Below, one piece after another: positions 6,784 through 16,239 of a stretch of DNA of 64,000 bases. A program made the position numbers and the translations under genes. Source of the stretch: JBBATK01 sp044228285 (GTDB lineage Bacteria > Bacteroidota > Ignavibacteria > Kapaibacteriales > NICIL-2). Every line of letters starts with the position of its first letter. Positions within the stretch are counted from its first letter, which is position 1. Under the pieces are notes generated by a model. It was not told the DNA's origin. It ran no database searches and saw only the letters and a list, made by a program, of their open reading frames with translations. The stretch spans positions 8,204-72,203 of the forward strand of contig JBGAVD010000008.1 of the NCBI GenBank assembly GCA_044228285.1, in the 5' to 3' direction.

Positions 6784-9114
6784 CTATGGACTAACGAGGA
6801 TTTTGCCAGCTGTTGAGGTTGCATTGCCTTGTGCTACAGTGAGTAGCAAATACACACCGCTGGATACCATATTACCATTGCTGTCGCGGCCATCCCAGAC
6901 AGCACGACGACTCGTGGTTTCGATAGAGCGGATGAGTATGCCGTCGAGAGTGGTAATGTGGACAATGGACTCAAAGGATAAACCATCGATGACCAGTTGC
7001 TTGTCGCGGGTTGGCGAGAACGGTTGCGGATACATGTCGAGCTGGAAGGCATCGAGCGGACGCAGCGCTAAGGTCTGAATGGCATTGATACCTTCTGTGC
7101 CACCAATATAGACGGTGCCGTCTTCGGGGTTTGAGGCAAGACAGCGTACGTTGTCTGACAACAGCTTCGGATATGCTTTGCGGCTAATGTATCCGATGGT
7201 ATCGGTTCCGTCACCTGTCATGACCCACACACCAGTGCTGGTTGCAATCCACTTGTTGTTCTGTGCATCAACCATAATGTCATTGATCACTTGGTCACGC
7301 AAGAGTCGAAGACGTGTGATGCCAGGAACGGTTGGCGTTGTGCGTGTTACACCAGAGGGGAACGACATCACGCCAATGCCACCGGTAGCTGTACCAATCC
7401 AGAGTGCGCCGTTATGATCGACAGCGAGTGCAGTGATGTTGTTGTCTGGCAGACTAGAATTTCCAATGGTTACCGTTCCCCACTTCGAAACGCTATTGTT
7501 CTCGTTGAACCACAAGAGACCTTGTGGGCCGCCCATCCACTTCGTAGATGAGCCATCGATTGCAAGAATGAAGTAGTTCTGTGAAGCGCTTACATCGTTG
7601 CGATATGGCGTCCAAATGCCATCCTTGCTAATCTTGTGAATGCCGGGTCCGTCACCACCGGTAGGATCATAGTTCAGTAGCCAGGAGTTGCCATTGATGT
7701 CGGAAGAGGCATCGCCAGTGAGGACGAAGTCACCAGCATTGAGGCCAACCAGGCTTGAGTTCTTGTTCGTATAGTGTTGCGTAAAGATGCTATCGTTCAA
7801 CATTTGCATACGGAGTGCACCATTTCCCCAAGTACCGCCCCACACGACAGAGTCGTTGGTGAGACTAATACGCCAGACATCATTGCTATAAAACTTCGGA
7901 AACAGCGTCGTGTTATAGTTGTACCAGCGATCTCCATCGAACTGTGAATAGCCCTGTCCGTCAATAGATAGGTTTGACGTTGCTACCCAGAGCCGTGAAT
8001 TCTTATCCACAACCATTCGTTGAGCTCTATTCGAATACATCGAATTCGGTGCATACAAACGCAGTGTTGTGTCGTGCACAATTCCCACACCAGAACTTTG
8101 ATAGAGAGCTAGGAGCATTGCAGCACCGCTTGTGTTCACCATGGTCAGACCGTTCAAAGCAGAAGGGTGTGTGATGGCTAGCGTGTTGAGGTTGATGTCT
8201 GCTATGCGTTCGCTTGTGCAGAAATACAATGTTGTGTCATACGCAGCCAGGGCTTTGAATGGTAGATACGACTGTACGCGAGAGATAACGTGGCGCAGAC
8301 TGTCGTTCTCCAGACGATAAATCGCCGTTGGGCTCATCACATAGATCATGCCGTTTGGATGACGCACAAGTTGCTGACAATTCGTCATGGTATCTACGCC
8401 AGCTACAGGAATACGACGCCATATTTCGGGAAGGCGCAGGGTAGCGGTTCTGATTGGTGCAATCATGACACCAGCATCAGTGGCAATAAGTAAGCTATCG
8501 CTTGTAAGGTAGGTTGTGTGCACTGGAGTCTTCTCTTCAAGCTTTCCAACGCGGTCCACGGTTTCGATGAAGACCATTCTTTTGATGTCGAAGAGCGACA
8601 AACCGAAGTCAGCCGAGAGCAAAGCCGTATCACCACGAAACTGAATGTTATTGATTGCTCGACGAGGGTATTGTCCTGAAGCGGATTGAATATCGCTGAT
8701 ATAGGTCCAACGCATTGAATCCAACTGCAAGATCTGCATAGCACCGTCGAAGCTGCCGATGTAGATACTGTTGCTTGGCATGTTGTAGGCGATACTCGTG
8801 CAATTCAGCGAGACCATACCTTCGGTGTTTCGATAGCTCTGATAGTCATTCGTTTTCAGATTAACGCTGAAAATTCCGCCACTACTAGCCACCCAAAGAC
8901 GTCCGCTGCTATCCTGACAGGCAGCACGTGCGATGACCATGGAGGTGTAGGACTTCCAATTGGACACTTGGAATTGTCCGACAGAGGTTGGATTAATCAG
9001 AAAGGTTTGAGCATGCAGCTGAGTGCTCGAGCTCGTAGCTGCAACGATGCTGCAGACAAGGCATAGGCACTGAATGACTGAACGACAACGATTCATCAGT
9101 GAAAGGAGAACCAT
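6784..9114 (-). CDS. Secreted two-component-regulator-propeller protein with T9SS sorting domain
   Basis: 776 aa from the ATG at 9114 (an alternative start is 9096). A signal peptide covers about 1-37 (CLCLVCSIVAATSSSTQLHAQ). Many propeller blades follow, recognisable as repeated motifs: DSSGRLWVASSGGIFSVN, KNSRLWVATSN, DHNGALWIGTATGGIGVM, AQNNKWIATSTGVWVM and EDGTVYIGGTEGINAI. The end has the T9SS type-A domain (MYPQPFSPTRDKQL, then RRAVWDGRDSNGNMVSSGVY, ending GKILVSP). It predicts a surface-attached or secreted beta-propeller, resembling the sensor half of hybrid two-component systems but without any kinase. Ligand unknown. No Shine-Dalgarno sequence is evident. Confidence 0.85.
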   Translation of the reverse strand: MVLLSLMNRCRSVIQCLCLVCSIVAATSSSTQLHAQTFLINPTSVGQFQVSNWKSYTSMVIARAACQDSSGRLWVASSGGIFSVNLKTNDYQSYRNTEGMVSLNCTSIAYNMPSNSIYIGSFDGAMQILQLDSMRWTYISDIQSASGQYPRRAINNIQFRGDTALLSADFGLSLFDIKRMVFIETVDRVGKLEEKTPVHTTYLTSDSLLIATDAGVMIAPIRTATLRLPEIWRRIPVAGVDTMTNCQQLVRHPNGMIYVMSPTAIYRLENDSLRHVISRVQSYLPFKALAAYDTTLYFCTSERIADINLNTLAITHPSALNGLTMVNTSGAAMLLALYQSSGVGIVHDTTLRLYAPNSMYSNRAQRMVVDKNSRLWVATSNLSIDGQGYSQFDGDRWYNYNTTLFPKFYSNDVWRISLTNDSVVWGGTWGNGALRMQMLNDSIFTQHYTNKNSSLVGLNAGDFVLTGDASSDINGNSWLLNYDPTGGDGPGIHKISKDGIWTPYRNDVSASQNYFILAIDGSSTKWMGGPQGLLWFNENNSVSKWGTVTIGNSSLPDNNITALAVDHNGALWIGTATGGIGVMSFPSGVTRTTPTVPGITRLRLLRDQVINDIMVDAQNNKWIATSTGVWVMTGDGTDTIGYISRKAYPKLLSDNVRCLASNPEDGTVYIGGTEGINAIQTLALRPLDAFQLDMYPQPFSPTRDKQLVIDGLSFESIVHITTLDGILIRSIETTSRRAVWDGRDSNGNMVSSGVYLLLTVAQGNATSTAGKILVSP

Positions 9115-9320
9115 AGTACAACTGGAATGGTGAACTGAACGAACCGTATCAATGAAGCATGCACAGTAGGATGATGGTACAAACGGAAAAGGCACAGGAC
9201 AATTGTGTAGCGAACTACGCTGAAGTCCGCACTCAGCGCTGCAAAAACAATTGTTTGTCGAAGGACAATCTCGAAAAAGTTTTTCTCATGACAAGGGGCT
9301 TTTCTTGGGAATGACAGTAG

Positions 9321-9353
9321 AATTTCTCAAGAGTTTCTCAAGAATTTCTCAGG
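9321..9353. repeat. Three-copy 11-bp tandem repeat
   Basis: Three consecutive units, AATTTCTCAAG, AGTTTCTCAAG and AATTTCTCAGG, in the gap between the propeller gene and ribH. They lie upstream of the first and downstream of the second, both on the minus strand, so they may be part of the propeller gene's control region. Confidence 0.7.
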
Positions 9354-9387
9354 ATTCACAGTGGAATTCCTTTCGAATGAAGCACTT

Positions 9388-9873
9388 TCAAGAGATACTG
9401 TTCAGTACGCTAAGCAGTTCGGAAGCGGCATAAGCGCATTCCCAACCTTTGTTATTCGCTCCTTTGCCAGCCCTGGCTTCTGCTTGCTCTTGATTCTCTG
9501 TTGTCAGAACGCCATTCAAACAGGGTACTGAGCTGTCGAGCATCACTCGCATAAGACCCTGTGAAACGCCATCAGCTACGATCTCAAAATGGTAGGTCTC
9601 TCCGCGAATGACACAACCAAGTGCAATAATCGCGTGAAAACGCTTTGTATCAGCACAGGCTTTGGCCAAAATCGGTATTTCATAGCTGCCGGGACAACGA
9701 TAGAGGGCTATCTGGTCTGCGTTCATTCCAAGCTCCAGCAAGGCGCTTTGTGCTCCCTCAATCAATGACTCAACAATCTCTTCGTTCCAGCGCGCAGCGA
9801 TGATTGCGATTCTCGTTTCAGCTGATAGAGCACCGGAGGGTGCAGACGAGGAAAAGGGACTTGATGTACTCAT
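9388..9873 (-). CDS. ribH: 6,7-dimethyl-8-ribityllumazine synthase
   Basis: 161 aa. Condenses 5-amino-6-ribitylamino-uracil with 3,4-dihydroxy-2-butanone-4-phosphate in riboflavin synthesis; cytoplasmic and usually an icosahedral or pentameric assembly. Visible motifs: ARWNEEIVESLIEGA (substrate loop with Trp), CPGSYEIPILAK, ALGCVIRGETYHFEIVADGVS (with the catalytic His of the RGxTxHF motif), PCLNGVLTTENQEQAEARAG and KGWECAYAA. Start at ATG 9873 (MSTSSPFSSS); the longer frame upstream has no family similarity. It has a roughly 20-residue Ser/Pro-rich N-terminal extension. No other rib genes are adjacent. Confidence 0.95.
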   Translation of the reverse strand: MSTSSPFSSSAPSGALSAETRIAIIAARWNEEIVESLIEGAQSALLELGMNADQIALYRCPGSYEIPILAKACADTKRFHAIIALGCVIRGETYHFEIVADGVSQGLMRVMLDSSVPCLNGVLTTENQEQAEARAGKGANNKGWECAYAASELLSVLNSIS

Positions 9874-10020
9874 GCTGCAACCTACGCAAAAGAGCGAAAT
9901 TGGATCAGCGTAGTCCTGAGCGCAACAGCTCAACATCCTTGGAATTCACGTTAGTGGCCTTCGAACGGAGTCGTCTACTCCACTTTATGCAACCTGCTTA
10001 GCCTTATAATACTCCAGATT

Positions 10021-10887
10021 CTAGTCGTGCGGCCCTTGGTAGCCAGCTTTGATCTTCTCAATGACCTCAGGACCTACAGAGAATCGTCCAAAATTCGTTT
10101 CATCATAAAAGCGGTTTCCGTGAAAATCAGAGCCACCGGTTGCGATGAGTTTGTATTCGCGAGCGAGACCTCGGTAGTAGCGAGTTTGAGATTTGTTGTG
10201 GGAGGGGTGAGCCACTTCGATCCCGTCGAGACCATGTTGGATAAGTTCAACAATGCGATGGGTTTGGATGCTGCGGGCGGGGTGAGCGATAACAGCCAAG
10301 CCGCCGGCGTTGTGAATGATATCGATCGCATCTTCGAGCAGCTGTTGGGCAATGGCCACGTAGGCTGGTGCATCATTGGCTAAGAAGCGGTCAAAGGCGT
10401 CTTGTGTGGACTGTGCAAAGCCCTTTTTTACCATTGCAGAGGCAATGTGAGGTCGCACGACGCTTTGGCCTCCGGCGAATTCCATGACATCGTCTACACT
10501 CAAGCTCATACCCAACTCTGCGAGGCGCTGAAGGATGTGCTCACAACGTACACGACGTTGGGCGCGTGTATGGGCTAAATATGCTTGAAAACCTTCGTGG
10601 AGGGGGTTAAAAGCGTACGCCAGAAGATGAAATTCTTGTCCGCCCTCCGAACAGGTGCACTCACAACCAGTCAGAATCTCCAATTCAGTGCCGGCTGCAG
10701 ACCTCTGGGCTTCCAGAAATCCTTCCGAACTGTCGTGGTCTGTTATTGCAAGAATGCTAAGTCCAAACTCCTGAGCCTTGGCTACAAGTTGTGTTGGACT
10801 GAGGCCGCCATCCGAACAAGTGGTATGACAATGTAGTTCTGTGCGTGGTTCAAGACTTAACTGCAGGGCTGGTGATACGGTGTTCAT
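10021..10887 (-). CDS. PHP-domain phosphoesterase (RNase AM/YciV-like)
   Basis: 288 aa. All PHP metal motifs are present: ELHCHTTCSDG (His19, His21, Asp26), ITDHDSSEGF, a glutamate in TGCECTC, RPHIASAM, AVIAHPARS and GGSDFHG. Domain order and length match the YciV/TrpH family (3',5'-nucleotide phosphatase and RNase AM in Escherichia coli). The cap region QRRVRCEHILQRLAELGM is also typical. Likely a cytoplasmic metal-dependent phosphatase or 5'-3' exonuclease acting on nucleotides or RNA ends. It appears monocistronic, with about 150 bases to the next gene on each side. Confidence 0.88.
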   Translation of the reverse strand: MNTVSPALQLSLEPRTELHCHTTCSDGGLSPTQLVAKAQEFGLSILAITDHDSSEGFLEAQRSAAGTELEILTGCECTCSEGGQEFHLLAYAFNPLHEGFQAYLAHTRAQRRVRCEHILQRLAELGMSLSVDDVMEFAGGQSVVRPHIASAMVKKGFAQSTQDAFDRFLANDAPAYVAIAQQLLEDAIDIIHNAGGLAVIAHPARSIQTHRIVELIQHGLDGIEVAHPSHNKSQTRYYRGLAREYKLIATGGSDFHGNRFYDETNFGRFSVGPEVIEKIKAGYQGPHD

Positions 10888-11110
10888 TCCTACAATATAC
10901 AGCCTTTGTAGCTAGGCAGGGGTCCTCAAAGCTACTGGCAGACCTGCTGTCCTGGATCTGCAGAACGTCTGCGAGGAGCTTGTCTTGTAAGATCTGAGCT
11001 GTTTGTACGACTTTGATAGGAGTTCTGTGCTTGTTCTGCGTCCGGCGATACAATGATGGCAGATATTGCGTAGTTTGAGAAATCGTACCTCACTACTCTG
11101 AGAGAGCACA

Positions 11111-12574
11111 ATGAATCGACGAGTGTTTCTACAGCGCGTCATCAACGGTGAAGCTGGCGCACTACGTATCAGCTCCGGTTTAACTCCCTACAAAGCCGGC
11201 GAAAATCTATCCAGAGAAGATGCATTGCATCTTCTGGGTCGCACCACATTCGGGGTGACAAGCGATGATTTAGCGCGAGCGATGACCATGAAGCCTGCAG
11301 AAGCTGTGGCAGCTTTATTCAGTGGCAATCAATCACCCACACCTCCAACCTGGGCGAACATTGATCCAGACGGCGAGAATTTCTCGAATCCGCAGGATCG
11401 TCAACAGGAATACTACCGACGCTATGCAGACATGCAAACGTGGTGGATCCAACAAATGCGAAGCTCATCATTCAGTATTCTTGAGAAGCTTACGTTGTTC
11501 TGGCATTCGTTCTTGTGTTCAGACTATTTAAAAGTGTATTATCCGCAGTACATGTTTGTGCAGAACGACCTGTTCCGCAAGAATGCTTGGGGAAATATAC
11601 ATACCCTCATCCGAGCTTTAGTAGCTGATCCGGCAATGCTGGTGTATTTAGATAATCTCTATAGCATTAAAGGCAATCCTAACGAGAATTTTGCTCGCGA
11701 GTTGATGGAGCTTTTCTCGCTTGGTGTCAACAATTACACTGAGCACGATATCGTTGAAGCAGCGCGTGCGCTGACTGGTTGGCGCATTAAGGGTTTAAAA
11801 GGAGAGTTTCATTCTGAGTACTGGGACAACACCGATAAAACTTTCATGAATAAAACCGGTGCATTCGCAGCCGATGATATTGTAAACATCATTTTCCAAC
11901 AAGATGCTTGTGCTCGCTATTATGCTCGGCGAGTGTATATGTACTTTGTGTACGATGTTCCGGACGAGGACATTGTTTCTCAGTTGGCAACAATCTTGAA
12001 GCAGAATAATTATGAGTTGAAGCCAATGCTTGTTGCTCTTCTAAGCAGTGAGCACTTCTTCGATGCGCAGCGGCGCGGAGCGCTGCTCAAATCACCGATC
12101 GATTTTGTTGTTGGCGCCACACGTCAGCTCAGTTACACATCTCCAACAAATGCCTACTTGTCGACTATGAGCAGTGCACTCAATTTGGAGCTCATCAATC
12201 CGCCAAATGTAGAAGGTTGGAAGGGTGGACATTTATGGCTCAATACCAATCTTTATCCATTGCGTCAACGCATTGTGAGCAGCATGATTGAAGGCAAGCG
12301 TCAAGACAACAACCAGGCTTTTGGTTTCGCTTTTAATGTCGTGGCTTTTGCAAAGACCTTTAGCACGGTAGCAGTAGCGAGTGATTTCGTGAAAGATGTA
12401 TCGCGCTATCTGCTCAGTTTTGAACCAGGTCCCAAAGAACACGCCATATTGCTTGAAGCATTGTTGCAAGGTGCCAAGGACTATGAGTGGAGTATTACCA
12501 TGGCAAACGTCGAGTTTCGTTTGCGTGAGTTCCTCAAGGCTGTTATGACTCTTCCTGAATATCAACTTTTATAA
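11111..12574 (+). CDS. DUF1800 family protein
   Basis: 487 aa. Hallmarks of DUF1800 (PF08811): SREDALHLLGRTTFG near the start, MRSSSFSILEKLTLFWHSFLCSD, NPNENFARELMELFSLGVNNYTEHDIVEAARALTGW, DDIVNIIFQQDACARYYARRVYMYFV, LLSSEHFF and NPPNVEGWKGGHLWL. Biochemical function is unknown. The gene is 19 bases upstream of a DUF1501 gene, the usual partner in many phyla, so the products probably act together at the envelope. The N-terminus MNRRVFLQR resembles a broken twin-arginine signal, but no hydrophobic core follows. Confidence 0.9.
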   Translation: MNRRVFLQRVINGEAGALRISSGLTPYKAGENLSREDALHLLGRTTFGVTSDDLARAMTMKPAEAVAALFSGNQSPTPPTWANIDPDGENFSNPQDRQQEYYRRYADMQTWWIQQMRSSSFSILEKLTLFWHSFLCSDYLKVYYPQYMFVQNDLFRKNAWGNIHTLIRALVADPAMLVYLDNLYSIKGNPNENFARELMELFSLGVNNYTEHDIVEAARALTGWRIKGLKGEFHSEYWDNTDKTFMNKTGAFAADDIVNIIFQQDACARYYARRVYMYFVYDVPDEDIVSQLATILKQNNYELKPMLVALLSSEHFFDAQRRGALLKSPIDFVVGATRQLSYTSPTNAYLSTMSSALNLELINPPNVEGWKGGHLWLNTNLYPLRQRIVSSMIEGKRQDNNQAFGFAFNVVAFAKTFSTVAVASDFVKDVSRYLLSFEPGPKEHAILLEALLQGAKDYEWSITMANVEFRLREFLKAVMTLPEYQLL

Positions 12575-12593
12575 GAGCGGGAGAACTAAAACT

Positions 12594-14165
12594 ATGAAAC
12601 GTAGAGACTTTCTTTCTCAGTCTGGTAAAACCGTTGCTCTCGCCGCACTGGCTTCTGGTATTAGTGGTACAAGCATGAGAGCTCTTGCTGCATCACCAGT
12701 GATGAGCTCGCTTCAAAAGCTGGTAGCGAATACCGATCGCGTGCTCGTGATCGTTCAGCTCGTGGGTGGAAACGATGGATTAAATACGATTATTCCTGTC
12801 GACGATCCATTGTACTATAACAACCGAAAGAACATTAGTATCCCAAAGGGGCAGACTCTTCGTTTGCGCGATGGCTTGGGCTTGCACCCAACAATGACTG
12901 GCTTTCATAGCTTATTCCAAGATGGACGTCTTAGTGTGGTACAGAACGTCAGCTATCCGAATTCGGATCGCTCGCACTTTCGAGGAACAGATATCTGGCT
13001 CTCAGCTACCGACGCTGACGTGTTCAAAACCACTGGATGGCTCGGCCGCTACTTGGAAACACAAGCTCCTGATTTTCCAGGTACGATGCCTCCTCAACCG
13101 CTGGCTATTCAAATCGGCGAAAGTCTATCACTCGGCTTCCGCGCTGACAAAGGATCTCTCGGTATCACGTTCCGTGATCCCGAAGCCTTCTATAATCTGG
13201 TAGACCAAGGAGGAAGTTCCGGTTACGATGCTGCACCTGCAACCACAGGTGGCGCTGAATTAGAGTTCGTTCGTAGCGTTGAACGAGCTTCGCAGGTGTA
13301 TTCGAAAATTGTGAAGGCAGCGGCAGACAAAGTCAAAACCACCAAGGTCACATATCCTCAGAATAATCCTCTGGCGAAGAGTCTGCAAATCGTTTCACGT
13401 CTTATCGCTGGCGGCTTAGGTACACAAATCTACCTTGTAAACATCGCTGGCACTTCCTTCGATACGCACTACAATCAAGGCGGTGCGACAGGTGCACATG
13501 CAACTTTGCTCAACTACTTGAGCGAAGCTGTGAAACTCTTTCTTGATGATTGTCAGTTACTCGGTACAGCTGATCGTGTTGCGGGTATGACTTTCTCGGA
13601 ATTCGGTAGACGTGTTGCAGAGAATGGATCACAGGGAACCGATCACGGTACTGCAGCTCCACTCTTTGTGTTTGGAAAGAACATTGTCGGCGGACAAGTT
13701 CTAGGTCGTAACCCAGACCTTGTTAATCTTGATACTCGCGGCGACCTGCTCATGGAGTATGACTATCGTCAGGTGTATTCTGCTGCACTCAAGCAGTGGT
13801 TTGGAACGGACACAAGTCTGGAGTCCCAAGTTCTCTTACGCGACTTCTCAGACCTGCCACTCTTCCAAAAAGTCTCAAGTGTTTCGGACCCCGAAAGCAT
13901 GTTCTTCCTTGAGTCAATGCAACTCAATCCGAACCCGGCTAATGAAGCTGCAATGCTTAGCTTCATGATGCCAACGAGTGATCACTGCAGTGTAACCCTG
14001 CATTCCCTGCGTGGTGAAGTGATTCAAGTTGTGCAAAGCTCTGCACTGAACGCAGGACCGCAGACGTGTACGATACCTACTAGCTCGCTGAGCACAGGAA
14101 CGTACTTCATACGCGTACGTGCTGGACGCATGGATCACATGAAGGCATTGCAAGTAGTACGCTAA
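12594..14165 (+). CDS. DUF1501 family protein with Tat signal and T9SS sorting domain
   Basis: 523 aa. A twin-arginine signal MKRRDFLSQSGKTVALAALASG leads to a DUF1501 (sulfatase-like fold) body: VLVIVQLVGGNDGLNTIIP, HPTMTGFHSLFQDGRLSVVQNVSYPNSDRSHF, GTSFDTHYNQ, MTFSEFGRRVAENGSQGTDHGTAAPLFVFG. The C-terminus (about 435-523) is a T9SS type-A domain: LNPNPANEAAML, SSLSTGTYFIRVRAG, ending ALQVVR. It therefore appears to use Tat for the inner membrane and T9SS for the outer. It is in an operon with the DUF1800 gene; the pair is common in Bacteroidota and Planctomycetes but of unknown activity. Repeats follow the stop. Confidence 0.9.
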   Translation: MKRRDFLSQSGKTVALAALASGISGTSMRALAASPVMSSLQKLVANTDRVLVIVQLVGGNDGLNTIIPVDDPLYYNNRKNISIPKGQTLRLRDGLGLHPTMTGFHSLFQDGRLSVVQNVSYPNSDRSHFRGTDIWLSATDADVFKTTGWLGRYLETQAPDFPGTMPPQPLAIQIGESLSLGFRADKGSLGITFRDPEAFYNLVDQGGSSGYDAAPATTGGAELEFVRSVERASQVYSKIVKAAADKVKTTKVTYPQNNPLAKSLQIVSRLIAGGLGTQIYLVNIAGTSFDTHYNQGGATGAHATLLNYLSEAVKLFLDDCQLLGTADRVAGMTFSEFGRRVAENGSQGTDHGTAAPLFVFGKNIVGGQVLGRNPDLVNLDTRGDLLMEYDYRQVYSAALKQWFGTDTSLESQVLLRDFSDLPLFQKVSSVSDPESMFFLESMQLNPNPANEAAMLSFMMPTSDHCSVTLHSLRGEVIQVVQSSALNAGPQTCTIPTSSLSTGTYFIRVRAGRMDHMKALQVVR

Positions 14166-14172
14166 GTAAGTG

Positions 14173-14410
14173 TGAGGGTCTCAGCGAAGCTGAGGCTCTC
14201 ACTGTCTCAAGCAGATCCGGTCTTCAATCCATACTGAGAGTCTCAAGTCCAGAGTGAGGGTCTCAGCGGAGCTGAGGCTCTCACTGTCTCAAGCAGGTCG
14301 GATCTTCAATCCACACTGAGAGCCTCAGCTTCGCTGAGACCCTCAGGTTTGTCTCCACCAGATCCGGTCTTCAATCCACACTAAGTGCCTCAGCTTTGTT
14401 GAGACCCTCA
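14173..14410. repeat. Cluster of four palindromic repeats (family 1)
   Basis: Four copies of a 29-base imperfect palindrome at 14173-14201, 14255-14283, 14317-14345 and 14382-14410. The first two read TGAGGGTCTCAGCG..., the last two are inverted (...CGCTGAGACCCTCA) and the fourth is the most decayed. Copies are linked by a shared arm, ACTGTCTCAAGCAG, and by GATC/CCGGTCTTCAATCCA. Each core can form a hairpin with a loop around the central GCGAAGC. The same element occurs at 42428-42508 and 43882-43954. REP-like and intergenic, it sits between DUF1501 and the channel gene and fills that 265-base gap. Confidence 0.9.
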
Positions 14411-14430
14411 GGTTTAGAGTAGAGTTCAGT

Positions 14431-16224
14431 ATGATTCTCCGTTTATTGCGACCCCTCCTCATCACCCTATTCCTCCTCAGTGCAGTTCCACTTTCTGCAG
14501 TCATAGAGCAGGGATCAACCATCAACTTCATGCGCAGTCTCGAGGCAATGGAGCGTGGCGAGACCTCAATGAAGGATGGGATGTCGACCGTGTACTTCCG
14601 TGATTGCACCATCAAGTTCAATCGTGATCTTGACAACGAGCATGATGTGCGCTATGATAATGGTGGACGTACAATCCACGTTCGCTATCCAGTTGTCTTC
14701 GACAACTGCAATATTCCTGATACCTATTGGTACTTGTTCCGCAATGTGGTGTTTGAAGACAGAGTGTCCTTCAACAGTTGTGAAGGCTTGCGCTTGAAGT
14801 TTCGCGATTGTGTATTCAAGCATTTGATTCTGATGGATGGGAACAAGACAGACTTTGCGGAGTTTAAGAATTGTCGTTTTGAGAACGGCATGCGTATGTA
14901 CCGACAAGAAATCAGCGACCACATAAAGTTTGATTCTTGTTCATTTAGCATAAATCCCTACCTCGTAACACATCCTGGCTTTGATACTCTGAAGTATGTG
15001 ATCCGCAAGTTCAGTGAGATGCCGCAGCTCTTTGAGTTTGCCAATCGAGCAGCTCCGGTTGATTTGGAAGTGACGAATTGTCGCTTTGTACTCCCAGCCG
15101 AGTACGCCAAAGGACACCGCTTTTTCATCGACTTGTCGAGCAGCATCTACAACAACCTGCGATTCATGAACAATGTGTGCTTTTCACCAGTGCGCTTCGC
15201 GCAAAGCACTGTGCAGAATCAGTTCATGTGTTATGGTTGCGACTTCAGATCTAATCTCTTACTCGAAGCTTTTTCCTTCAACACCGTTGCTGCGAAAGTC
15301 CAGTGGTCGTCGTTTGCAGGACGTAAGATCTCCATTCAGTCACCTCTGAGTGGCGATCTCATCACGGGGAACTCTGTTTCAGAACTCAAGGATGAGTTTC
15401 TTTACTCAACACTCATTACTGCCTATTCCACATTCTATGCGGGCTACAAGGCGCAGGGCAATATGATTTCTGCAAACAAGTGCTACATCGAGTGGAAGGA
15501 TATTGAGACCATCTTCTTATCACATGAAGTGCAGCGAAACTTCAGCATGAATCAATATTTCAATTGGCTGATGAATGTGTTCTTACGCACATTCTGTGAC
15601 TACGGCGCTAACCCGGTAAAAGCACTGTTTTGGAGTGTGTACGTGATGGTGGTTTTTGGAATTGTGTACTTCTTTATGCCTTATCAGAGTGGCTTGTATA
15701 AGAAGGAGAGTTTCTTTCGCAAGGTGCAGTTGTATATGGACTACTTTGCACATCATAAGACGCTGCTTGAGCTCTTTAATGAGAAAGAGATCAACGAGCC
15801 ATTTGCAAATGAGGACTACAAAGAATACCGCCAGTACTGCGAGGCGCACGCTGTGCGCTTGCCATGGTATTTCAAGCTCTTTAATCGACAGTTCTTCAGC
15901 ATGGGTGTATTCATGTATCGAACAAAGCGCTGGGCAGTACGCAAGCTTTCCGCTCTTGCAGGTACGTGGAGTACGCAACGAGGTTTGCGACGACTGCTTA
16001 TCTCAACGATCATCGCAATCGCCGTTTTTGGAACTATTGTTGGTACCGTGCTGTTTCGATTTATTGATGCATGCACAACTAGTCTCAATGCCTTTTCGAC
16101 TCTAGGTTTTGGAGAGATTCCAGTCTTAGGCATTGCACGACACCTAGCCGTCATTGAGGGCTTTATTGGTTGGTTTTTGTTGTCGATCTTTAGTGTGGCT
16201 CTTATCTCACAAGTCATCCAGTAG
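14431..16224 (+). CDS. Ion channel with N-terminal pentapeptide-like beta-helix
   Basis: 597 aa. A signal-like hydrophobic start (LLRPLLITLFLLSAVPLSAV) is followed by about 300 residues of pentapeptide-like repeats with recurring F-x-N/D/S-C (VVFDNCNI, VSFNSCEG, FRDCVF, FKNCRF, FDSCSF, VTNCRF, CYGCDF). Then come a membrane segment (VKALFWSVYVMVVFGIVYFF), a charged linker, and a two-helix pore: LISTIIAIAVFGTIVGTVLF, filter TLGFGE (557-562) and a final helix ending SQVIQ. The filter resembles the K+ channel TVGYGD. If the first segment is a true signal, the beta-helix is periplasmic, making this a possible envelope-sensing K+ channel. Ligand and selectivity are inference. Confidence 0.75.
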   Translation: MILRLLRPLLITLFLLSAVPLSAVIEQGSTINFMRSLEAMERGETSMKDGMSTVYFRDCTIKFNRDLDNEHDVRYDNGGRTIHVRYPVVFDNCNIPDTYWYLFRNVVFEDRVSFNSCEGLRLKFRDCVFKHLILMDGNKTDFAEFKNCRFENGMRMYRQEISDHIKFDSCSFSINPYLVTHPGFDTLKYVIRKFSEMPQLFEFANRAAPVDLEVTNCRFVLPAEYAKGHRFFIDLSSSIYNNLRFMNNVCFSPVRFAQSTVQNQFMCYGCDFRSNLLLEAFSFNTVAAKVQWSSFAGRKISIQSPLSGDLITGNSVSELKDEFLYSTLITAYSTFYAGYKAQGNMISANKCYIEWKDIETIFLSHEVQRNFSMNQYFNWLMNVFLRTFCDYGANPVKALFWSVYVMVVFGIVYFFMPYQSGLYKKESFFRKVQLYMDYFAHHKTLLELFNEKEINEPFANEDYKEYRQYCEAHAVRLPWYFKLFNRQFFSMGVFMYRTKRWAVRKLSALAGTWSTQRGLRRLLISTIIAIAVFGTIVGTVLFRFIDACTTSLNAFSTLGFGEIPVLGIARHLAVIEGFIGWFLLSIFSVALISQVIQ

Positions 16225-16239
16225 TGCTTAGATCACCAA

